39,476 nucleotides of DNA from Bacteroides sp. GTDB taxonomy: Bacteria; Bacteroidota; Bacteroidia; Bacteroidales; Muribaculaceae. A program made the position numbers and the translations under genes. Location: NCBI GenBank assembly GCA_014803765.1, contig JAAVBC010000025.1, positions 1-39,476 on the forward strand. The letters are read 5' to 3'. The notes beneath the pieces are model-generated. The model made no database searches and was not told where the DNA came from. It saw only the letters and a program-made list of their open reading frames with translations. Within the stretch, counting starts at the first letter, position 1. The number at the start of each line of letters is the position of its first letter. Positions 32,959 to 39,362 of this stretch are shown here, one piece after another.

Positions 32959-34959
32959 ATGAAGAGTTCTTTTTCTAAATATATTTTCCGTATCGCATGC
33001 GTATTTGCCTTCCTCGGGATTCTCGCCGGAGAGTCCGGATGTAAGTCCGTGAAATTATCGGATGCTGATGCCCAGCTTCAGAGAGGAGAATTTGCGGATG
33101 CAGCCAAAAGCTATCGCAAGATTTATAATCGCCTGACAAAGCGCGAGGAACGCCCGCTTCGCGGAGAGGTGGCTTATAAAATGGCTACTTGTTATCGAAA
33201 ATTGAATCAGTCTGCGCGTGCTTCCGCCGCTTATCAGAATGCAATACGTTATGAGTATCCGGATTCTATGGCTTTCTATTATCTCGGAAGGTCGTTGCAG
33301 TCGGAAGGAAAGTATGTGGCAGCAGCTAATGCTTACCGGACTTTCCTTGAATGGCAGCCGGATAATCTGCTGGGGAAGGAGGGGTTAAAAGGAGCCATGC
33401 AGGCAGAGCGTAATAAAAATTCCAAATCAAGATATATTGTCAAGAACGCAAAGCTTTTCAATTCCCGACGCGCGGATTTCTCTCCCATGTATCTGGATAA
33501 AAGTCTTGATCAGATCTATTTCACTACTACTAATGAGAAAGTGACCGGCACCAATCGCTCTGAGATAACGGGAATGAAGAAGAGCGATATATGGTATAGC
33601 AAAAAGAATGAGAAGGGGGAATGGCAACGCCCGGAACCTGCCGGTGGCGAACTTAATTCCGAAATGGATGAGGGAATCATCAGTTTTTCGCCTGATGGTC
33701 AGACAATGTATCTCACCATGGCTCGCCGTGCTCCGGAATCGAATACTTCTGTCGAAATTTACACTTCCAAACGCTCGGATGCCAATTGGAGCCAGCCCGT
33801 AAAGTTGGATATTATTGCGGACACTATCTCCGCCGTCGGTCATCCTGCCGTCAGTCCTGACGGCAAATATCTCTATTTCGCTTCCGACATGGCTGGCGGC
33901 TACGGAGGAAAAGATATCTGGCGCATTAACCTTAACGAACGCGCCGGAAGCCTGGAAAATCTCGGACCGCAAATCAATACTCCCGGAGATGAGATGTTTC
34001 CTTACATGCGCACCGACAGCCTGATGTATTTTTCATCCGACGGCCATCCGGGATTCGGAGGATTGGATCTCTTTAAGGCACGACTCAATTCTACAGGCGA
34101 TCGCTGGAGTGTCGAGAATCTCGGACTCCCTATGAATTCGGCAGGGGATGACTTCGGCATCACGTTTGGCGAGGGTGAGAGTGGATTTTTCTCTTCAAAT
34201 CGCGGAGATGGAAGAGGTTATGATCATATCTATTCTTTTGAATTGCCGGAATTGAAAATCACTATCTCCGGATGGGTAGTCGATAAGGATGACGAGCCTG
34301 TGCCGAATGCCGTAATACGCATCGTGGGCGATGATGGCTCGAATCAGAAGGAGGTGGCGCGCGATGACGGCAGTTTCCGCTTCCGTCTTGAACGCGGTGT
34401 GAAATATGTCATGATGGCGGGGGCGAAGGGTTATCTGAATGTAAAGCAAGAGTTCGAGAGCGATATGGCTGAAGAGGATGCTGATTATGGAGTTGACTTC
34501 GTATTGGCGGCGATTGATAAGCCGCAGGTCGTAGAAAATATTTTCTATGATTTCGACAAGGCGACTCTGCGTCCGGAATCCAAAACAGCCCTCGATGAGA
34601 TGATTCGAATGTTGCAGGATAATCCGAATGTTACGCTTGAAATGTCGTCACACACGGATCGCCACGGCTCCGACAGCTACAACGAAGCACTCTCCGACCG
34701 TCGCGCAAAAAGTGTAGTGGATTATCTTATCGAAGGAGGCATCAATCCCGAGCGTCTGACATGGAAAGGATATGGAGAATCTCGCCCCAAGACGGTCACA
34801 AAACGTATCAACAAGGAGTTCCCTCAATTTGAGGAAGGGGTCACTCTCTCTGAAGATTATATAATGAGTCTGGAGGATGAAGCCAATCGCGAGGCGGCGG
34901 ATCAGATAAATCGCCGCACGGAATTTCAGGTAACTTCTACAACCTTTGACTTGTTCTAA
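32959..34959 (+). CDS. PorE-like OmpA-family lipoprotein (TPR, PD40 propeller, carboxypeptidase-regulatory, OmpA domains)
   Basis: The ~666-residue lipoprotein has a signal ending ILAGESGC (Cys28). TPR repeats span about 35-150 (AAKSYRKIYNRL; AFYYLGRSLQSEGKYVAAANAYRTF). PD40/WD40-like blades span about 170-410 (HPAVSPDGKYLYFASDMAGGYGGKDIW). A CarboxypepD_reg-like domain spans about 425-510 (GWVVDKDDEPVPNAVIRI). An OmpA peptidoglycan-binding domain spans about 525-640 (YDFDKATLRPESKTALDEMI; SSHTDRHGSDSYNEALSDRRAK). This is the architecture and length of P. gingivalis PorE, a type IX secretion component anchored to peptidoglycan. Bacteroidetes also have paralogues of this layout outside T9SS, so PorE identity is likely but not certain. 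It stands alone, with a terminator downstream. Confidence 0.85.
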   Translation: MKSSFSKYIFRIACVFAFLGILAGESGCKSVKLSDADAQLQRGEFADAAKSYRKIYNRLTKREERPLRGEVAYKMATCYRKLNQSARASAAYQNAIRYEYPDSMAFYYLGRSLQSEGKYVAAANAYRTFLEWQPDNLLGKEGLKGAMQAERNKNSKSRYIVKNAKLFNSRRADFSPMYLDKSLDQIYFTTTNEKVTGTNRSEITGMKKSDIWYSKKNEKGEWQRPEPAGGELNSEMDEGIISFSPDGQTMYLTMARRAPESNTSVEIYTSKRSDANWSQPVKLDIIADTISAVGHPAVSPDGKYLYFASDMAGGYGGKDIWRINLNERAGSLENLGPQINTPGDEMFPYMRTDSLMYFSSDGHPGFGGLDLFKARLNSTGDRWSVENLGLPMNSAGDDFGITFGEGESGFFSSNRGDGRGYDHIYSFELPELKITISGWVVDKDDEPVPNAVIRIVGDDGSNQKEVARDDGSFRFRLERGVKYVMMAGAKGYLNVKQEFESDMAEEDADYGVDFVLAAIDKPQVVENIFYDFDKATLRPESKTALDEMIRMLQDNPNVTLEMSSHTDRHGSDSYNEALSDRRAKSVVDYLIEGGINPERLTWKGYGESRPKTVTKRINKEFPQFEEGVTLSEDYIMSLEDEANREAADQINRRTEFQVTSTTFDLF

Positions 34960-35032
34960 CCCCCTCCTCTCTTCTCAATCCTCCCTCCTCTTAAATGAGG
35001 GGATCGGAGGGATGGACAAAGACATAATACTT

Positions 35033-35069
35033 AATGCCCGGCATCTCACTTATTGGGATGCCGGGCATT
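35033..35069. terminator. bidirectional terminator between the PorE-like gene and adk
   Basis: AATGCCCGGCATC (35033-35045) pairs perfectly with GATGCCGGGCATT (35057-35069) with an 11-nt loop, followed by a T-run (ATATTTTT). Confidence 0.9.
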
Positions 35070-35095
35070 ATATTTTTAATCTATTCCTATTTTAT

Positions 35096-35698
35096 TCAGG
35101 ATTTGGGCGAACGACGTTTCTCCCCGGTAGCATTCTCTATTCCGGAGGCAATCTCATTGAAGATTTCTTCAACTTTGCCTGATCCGTTGATGGGGAGATA
35201 ACTGCCGGCGTTTACATAGTAATCCTTAAGAGGATGCGTCTGATTATGATACACCTCCAGACGATTCTTAATAGTCTCCAGATTATCATCCGCTCTTCCG
35301 GACTCTTTGCCCCTGAGCAACAGACGCTCGATGAGTTCTTCCTCCGGAACTTCGAGTCCGATGACTGCATTCACTTTCTCTCCTCGCTTCTCAAGCAGAT
35401 TTTTCAGAGCATCCGCCTGAGGAATCGTTCGGGGAAATCCATCGAACACAACTCCCTTGGCACCCTTTGCATCGTTGTCTATCACATCTTCTATGAGTTC
35501 AACAATGAGTTCGTCGGGAATCAGATGACCTTTTGAAATATATTTTTCAGCAATTCTGCCGAGTTCTGTTTCGCGGGCTATATGATCACGAAGTGCCTCC
35601 CCTGTAGAAATATGGAATAATCCGAATTGATCTATCAATTTGGCACTCTGCGTACCCTTTCCGGAGCCCGGAGCTCCAAAAAGAACCAAGTTTAGCAT
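35096..35698 (-). CDS. adk: adenylate kinase
   Basis: The 200-residue enzyme catalyses ATP + AMP = 2 ADP. The P-loop GAPGSGKGTQ starts at residue 7, the AMP site includes FDGFPRT, and the short LID with RGKESGRADD has no zinc Cys, which matches the short Bacteroidetes form. The frame is open upstream to 35767, but the ATG at 35698 begins the family N-terminus MLNLVLFGAPG. It follows hpt by 46 bp on the same strand and is very likely co-transcribed, as in other Bacteroidales. The last ~15 residues (GEKRRSPKS) are a basic tail beyond the core fold. Confidence 0.96.
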   Translation of the reverse strand: MLNLVLFGAPGSGKGTQSAKLIDQFGLFHISTGEALRDHIARETELGRIAEKYISKGHLIPDELIVELIEDVIDNDAKGAKGVVFDGFPRTIPQADALKNLLEKRGEKVNAVIGLEVPEEELIERLLLRGKESGRADDNLETIKNRLEVYHNQTHPLKDYYVNAGSYLPINGSGKVEEIFNEIASGIENATGEKRRSPKS

Positions 35699-35744
35699 AG
35701 TTTTTTCGTTAAGATATGTAAGTTTACCTGTAGATTCCTTTGAT

Positions 35745-36293
35745 TTATTCTTCTTCCTCAATAACATAGATATCTTTCAGATTCCTGACTTTGCCGTCAA
35801 GATCCAGACCATAACCGATTATAAACTTCGGCTCTATGTTGAAGGCTACGTAATCGGGCGTAAATCCGGTGCGCGAGGAAGCTGGCTTATGAAGCAGGGT
35901 TGCAAAGCGAACACTGCGCGGATTGTGTTTCTTCAGATCGTCTATCATCTTTACGGCTGTCAGACCCGTGTCGACAATATCTTCGATAATGACGACATCC
36001 TTGCCGTCAATATCTTCAGTCAACCCGGTCAGCTGACGCACATGCCCTGTTGAAGAAGTCCCTTCATAGGACGCATATCTGACAAAAGCAATCTTGCCCT
36101 CATTCATCCCTATTTCACGAATAAGATCCGCTGCAAAGATGAATGCACCGTTAAGCACGCAAATAAACACCGGGTCACCACCCTTGAGGTCCTCTCTTAT
36201 CTCGGATGCCACACGCTCCACTTCCTTCATGATTACATCGTGGGTGAGATATGGCACGAATGTAAGTCCGTTTACTCTGACTTTATTTTCCAT
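35745..36293 (-). CDS. hpt: hypoxanthine phosphoribosyltransferase
   Basis: The 182-residue cytosolic purine-salvage enzyme converts hypoxanthine or guanine plus PRPP to IMP or GMP. The PRPP loop VVIIEDIVDTGLTA (about 95-108) is intact. The flexible loop RYASYEGTSSTGHV (about 71-84) and the base-contacting DYVAFNIEPKFIIGYGLD region near the end are present. Length is normal. It is upstream of adk in one operon, so purine nucleotide salvage and phosphorylation are linked. Its leader contains several competing perfect stems and a TAnnTTTG -7 element (minus strand 36403-36396). Confidence 0.96.
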   Translation of the reverse strand: MENKVRVNGLTFVPYLTHDVIMKEVERVASEIREDLKGGDPVFICVLNGAFIFAADLIREIGMNEGKIAFVRYASYEGTSSTGHVRQLTGLTEDIDGKDVVIIEDIVDTGLTAVKMIDDLKKHNPRSVRFATLLHKPASSRTGFTPDYVAFNIEPKFIIGYGLDLDGKVRNLKDIYVIEEEE

Positions 36294-36308
36294 ATTTATC
36301 GTATAATA

Positions 36309-36377
36309 CCCGCTTTAAATCTCTATTTTTACTCTAAAAGAGATTTTGATTTAAAGCCAAATAATCTCTAAAGCGGG
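36309..36377 (-). promoter_or_regulatory. structured 5' leader of hpt with mutually exclusive stems
   Basis: In plus coordinates, arm 36309-36317 (CCCGCTTTA) pairs with 36369-36377 (TAAAGCGGG). The overlapping arm 36312-36321 (GCTTTAAATC) pairs perfectly with 36348-36357 (GATTTAAAGC). AAATCTCT (36317-36324) pairs with AGAGATTT (36339-36346), whose AGAGATT part can instead pair with AATCTCT (36363-36369). The stems exclude one another, a pattern seen in riboswitches and attenuators. The predicted transcription start (about 36389) places all of this in a ~95-nt leader. No known purine riboswitch consensus was recognised. Confidence 0.6.
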
Positions 36378-36395
36378 GGACATATATAATTGATG

Positions 36396-36403
36396 CAAAT
36401 TTA
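36396..36403 (-). promoter_or_regulatory. candidate -7 element of the hpt-adk promoter
   Basis: Reads TAAATTTG on the minus strand, an exact TAnnTTTG match about 103 bp before the hpt ATG. No TTTG is seen at the expected -33 position, which falls inside a G/C-rich hairpin arm. Confidence 0.5.
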
Positions 36404-36419
36404 ATCATTTTTTATGATA

Positions 36420-36455
36420 AGAGGGGAGAAAATTTTAAGAAATTTTCTCCCCTCT
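36420..36455. terminator. perfect 16-bp hairpin, possible terminator downstream of cotH
   Basis: AGAGGGGAGAAAATTT (36420-36435) pairs without mismatch with AAATTTTCTCCCCTCT (36440-36455) around a 4-nt loop. It lies ~250 bp after the cotH-like stop and just upstream of the hpt -7 element. On the minus strand the sequence after the stem is ATTATCATAAAAAATG. Confidence 0.6.
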
Positions 36456-36473
36456 GCAATCATTATTTTCTTT

Positions 36474-36669
36474 TAAGTAAGTAATGAAAATTAATGTGTA
36501 TATAAAACTTAAAGATTTTTGAGATAATTTCCATGCGGAAGAAAGGAAGATACTATAGTATCTGACTGACTGACAATTGGAAATTAGCCAAAAAGATTAA
36601 GTTTTATTACACAAGATATTCTATTACTACTTATTTTCATAATATCGTTTAATTTTCATTACTTACTTA
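36474..36669. repeat. ~196-bp imperfect palindromic element with 21-bp perfect terminal inverted repeats
   Basis: The outer arms 36474-36494 (starting TAAGTAAGTAATGAAAA) and 36649-36669 are exact reverse complements. The interior continues as an inverted repeat: TGTGTA (36495-36500) with TACACA (36608-36613), TAAAACTTAA (36503-36512) with TTAAGTTTTA (36597-36606), TAATTTCCA (36525-36533) with TGGAAATTA (36578-36586). The centre is the palindrome GATACTATAGTATC (36549-36562). The right arm has an extra ~35 bp (36614-36648). No ORF and no clear target-site duplication. It may be a MITE-like element or an RNA forming one long hairpin. Confidence 0.85.
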
Positions 36670-36706
36670 GGTCTCAGACTGCAAGAATTATGCTTGTTTT
36701 AATTCC

Positions 36707-38830
36707 TTAGATAACGATCTTCTTTCCTGCTACGACATACAGTCCATGAGGAAGTTTAATCATCGTAATGCCGGCTTCTACCTGATAAAGCATTCTCCCG
36801 CCGTCGAGTGTATAAACCGGAACTTCAGTTGATTCTTTCGAATCAATCACTACATATCCCCCTGACACCATCACACGCAATCCTGAATTATCTATGTCAG
36901 TGATTGAAGTGGGGATATCTCCGCGAGTGTAGTTTTCATTGAAGTTCAAATCTTCCGTCTGCTTGTCGTTGCCATTGCTGAATATCATCTTCAACTCAGG
37001 AACATCCCTGCCTGTATCGAAAGTATGAGTCCAGGTAGGATATGATGAGGAGCGCAATGCGTAGGTTGCATCATCTTCGCGCGTCATAGCGACGCCGGGC
37101 CAGGTGCCTCCGGTGAAATTCTCTCCGTTAGCGCCGTCCCATACCCATAGATACACCTGCTCCCATGGTTCGGGATCTGCATCAATAAATCTGACAGTGC
37201 GAGTATAGCCCGAGGGATCGATCGGATCAATGGGATCGATCGGGTCAATAATTTCGGATTTGACAATCTGTAATGTGGACTCCCCATCAGGATTATAGGA
37301 GAAGATTACCGTCGTGCCGGCAGAAAGGGTTGTCGTAATGTTCTGTCCGTCGAACGCAAGAGGATAGATTCTGTTGTATTCAAGATTCATGGGATAAGAC
37401 AGACCATAGTTGATATCCCACGAACCATTGTTGATCTTCCACTCTCCGCTAATATCGGAAGTCACCGTGTATTCATACACTCCACCCTTATTATTAAAGC
37501 GAAAAGCATCATTGGGATTCCAATCGGTCATGCTCCCGACAATATAGAAATTCTCTCCTGACGGCTGAGGCGGATTTGTCACCGCATACTCTTTATTCAT
37601 AAATGAAGCGGAACTTTCCATGATGCCCTTGACTTCGTTGAGTTTGCCGTAAAGATTGTCATTGCCATACTGCGGCCAACGCTCTTTATCCCGGGCAGCC
37701 GCTGAATTAATCTGATTTACAAATCCTTCGGCATACGCATTGAGTTCCCCTCTTTTGGAATTGAGCAGTTGCCAGTATTCAGCAATCTTCGCACGCAATG
37801 CCGGAAATTCAAGTAGCTCCCCTACCCAATGATTATAATGCATATTGCCGGACTCCATCTTATAAAAGGAGTGATTCGGATGCGAACGCTGGAACGCACT
37901 GCCGAAATCCCATACGGGTGAGAAATGCCATTTCTCATCGTCTCCCAAATCGCGATAGAGATAGCAGCTGCCATGGAATGATTCATAGTTATCCATGAAT
38001 TCCTGCACAGTGATAAAACGTGCAAGATCATCAATATCTACGTAGCGCCATAATTCATCCGAATTTCTGTCTCCATGAAGAATCAGATCGTTGACTTTAC
38101 CAAGACTGGATTTCAGCCAGTCAATATAGCCGTCAGGTTCGTAGCCGGGATCTACACTTTTATCGTAAGTGAAGCGGAGCACATCCTCCGCACCCGGATT
38201 TTCAAACCGGATCTGTGCCTCTTCATCATAGTTGTCAATTTCTACAAGCGTGCCCCCTTCAATCCATTTCGAAAGAGGGTTGCCGGATGCATCCTCCTCT
38301 TCCCAGCCGCTGATATTAACGCGATCTTTGTCAATACGTATAAGTTCGGTCAGAAAGTAAAGACCTCTATAGGTTCCATTCACAACGAGTTCTAAGGGAT
38401 ACATATCGGGAGTCCAGGGAAGACCTACAATCTCCGAAGCTTTAAATCCGAGCGCATTGCGAAGGAAGCCTCGATTGTCGTCGGCATGCGCAAGAAGTCC
38501 GAAGTGTTTGCTCGATTTCATACCGCATAGTGCCGCCTTTTTGTCAAGTTTCAGACGATACGGTTTTTTCTCAAATCCGGTGAATGTGTAATTACCGCGT
38601 CCCTTGATTTTAGTCACGAGAGGAGCTGACTCTGATCCAAAACCGGAGATACCTTCAACCCCGCAAGGATCAAGCCAATAAAGTGCATTAAGATAAGTTT
38701 CTTTCGAAACGACTTCTTGCCCGTTCTCAATATTAATATAGAGAATCGGAAGCGTCCCTGACGGAGATGCGGCATACCCACTGATGCACACAAGCATCGC
38801 AGCCAGAACGAAAAGATAAAGTTTTTTCAT
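36707..38830 (-). CDS. secreted CotH-kinase family protein fused to starch-binding-like modules
   Basis: This 707-residue exported protein has a signal peptide (about 1-21). The CotH-like kinase domain spans about 65-400: KGRGNYTFTGFEKKPYRLKL, HFGLLAHADDNRGFLRN, the core EFMDNYESFHGSCYLYRD and the metal-binding PVWDFGSAF around Asp308. A SusE/SusF-like carbohydrate-binding domain spans about 427-525 (NFYIVGSMTDWNPNDAFRF). A (Asp-Pro-Ile)n linker at about 529-540 is encoded by a DNA repeat. A CBM26-like starch-binding domain spans about 544-636 (VYLWVWDG, TWPGVAM). A C-terminal sorting-like tail spans about 653-707 (VYTLDGGRMLYQ ... GLYVVAGKKIVI). Spore-coat CotH phosphorylates proteins; here the context suggests surface phosphorylation coupled to glycan binding, which is inference. 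Confidence 0.85.
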   Translation of the reverse strand: MKKLYLFVLAAMLVCISGYAASPSGTLPILYINIENGQEVVSKETYLNALYWLDPCGVEGISGFGSESAPLVTKIKGRGNYTFTGFEKKPYRLKLDKKAALCGMKSSKHFGLLAHADDNRGFLRNALGFKASEIVGLPWTPDMYPLELVVNGTYRGLYFLTELIRIDKDRVNISGWEEEDASGNPLSKWIEGGTLVEIDNYDEEAQIRFENPGAEDVLRFTYDKSVDPGYEPDGYIDWLKSSLGKVNDLILHGDRNSDELWRYVDIDDLARFITVQEFMDNYESFHGSCYLYRDLGDDEKWHFSPVWDFGSAFQRSHPNHSFYKMESGNMHYNHWVGELLEFPALRAKIAEYWQLLNSKRGELNAYAEGFVNQINSAAARDKERWPQYGNDNLYGKLNEVKGIMESSASFMNKEYAVTNPPQPSGENFYIVGSMTDWNPNDAFRFNNKGGVYEYTVTSDISGEWKINNGSWDINYGLSYPMNLEYNRIYPLAFDGQNITTTLSAGTTVIFSYNPDGESTLQIVKSEIIDPIDPIDPIDPSGYTRTVRFIDADPEPWEQVYLWVWDGANGENFTGGTWPGVAMTREDDATYALRSSSYPTWTHTFDTGRDVPELKMIFSNGNDKQTEDLNFNENYTRGDIPTSITDIDNSGLRVMVSGGYVVIDSKESTEVPVYTLDGGRMLYQVEAGITMIKLPHGLYVVAGKKIVI
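37214..37249. repeat. 9/18-bp in-frame repeat encoding the Asp-Pro-Ile linker
   Basis: Units of the form GGATCGATC / GGATCAATG alternate four times. Each 9-bp step codes for Ile-Asp-Pro on the minus strand. Copy-number change would alter linker length without frameshift. Confidence 0.8.
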
Positions 38831-39049
38831 GAGTTAATTGTAAGAATATATTTAGTTAATTAAAGTATTCCGGTTAATACCCATCCCACAAAACCGTCAG
38901 TTCACTGAATTCCTCCCCCTTCCTTATACTCTGTAGGAGTGAGGGGGAAAACTATGGCAATGCGGAGAGTGAAATATAATATTATTTAACCAAGACAAAT
39001 TACAAGATAAAATTACAACGAAAAACTGAATAGGGCAACATTTGGACAT

Positions 39050-39120
39050 AAAAAAAATTGATTGTCATCTCGACAACCAATCTTCTGTTAACCTTAAAAA
39101 TCTAATACCATGAAAAACTC
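39050..39120 (-). ncRNA. candidate small RNA, copy 2
   Basis: On the minus strand this matches the candidate at 26666-26738 with about four differences. It has the same GTGAGTTTTTCATGG start and the AAGGTTAACAG core. The terminator is ATTGGTTGTC, loop, GACAATCAAT and eight T (plus coordinates 39081-39050). An extra T turns the copy 1 reading frame into Met-Val-Leu-Asp-Phe-stop, so no protein is conserved. It lies upstream of the cotH-like gene, in the same orientation. Confidence 0.75.
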
Positions 39121-39124
39121 ACTG

Positions 39125-39164
39125 CAAAATTAATAAATATTTCTTAAAATATGCTATACAACAT
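39125..39164 (-). promoter_or_regulatory. palindrome plus -7 element of the small-RNA candidate, copy 2
   Basis: On the minus strand, ATGTTGTATAGCAT (39164-39151) is followed after 18 bp by TAATTTTG (39132-39125), an exact TAnnTTTG. Both elements, and a TTAATAAATGTTAAAA motif further upstream, parallel copy 1. Confidence 0.6.
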
Positions 39165-39263
39165 AAAAATATTTTCCATTTTAACATTTATTAACCCTTA
39201 CATCTCTTCCCCATCCAATCTTCAACCCCAAAATTTCATTCCCTACCCTAACAACACCCACCA

Positions 39264-39339
39264 ATATATCTCCCATCAACTCCCTGCAATATTTCACCAT
39301 CACTCCCTGCCATATATCTCCTATCAACTCCCCGCCAAT
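39264..39339. repeat. degenerate direct repeat, ~48-bp period
   Basis: ATATATCTCCCATCAACTCC (39264-39283) recurs with one change at 39312-39331, and a related CATCACTCCCTGC lies between them. It is pyrimidine-rich on the plus strand and looks non-coding. Confidence 0.6.
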
Positions 39340-39362
39340 GTAGGGACGTACGGTTGCTGAAC

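Larger units (their letters stand above)
36294..36706. other. 413-bp gap between hpt and the cotH-like gene
   Basis: Right to left in the transcription direction of both flanking genes, it holds the long palindromic element, a perfect 16-bp hairpin, a -7 element, and the structured hpt leader. No protein gene is supported. Confidence 0.8.

Noticed and set aside
33427..33972. 181-codon minus-strand frame inside the PorE-like gene
   Set aside because: Antisense to the PD40 repeats; no start context or domain.
36294..36403. Known purine (guanine/adenine) riboswitch upstream of hpt
   Set aside because: The three-way-junction consensus sequences of the purine aptamer are not present; only the competing stems are seen.
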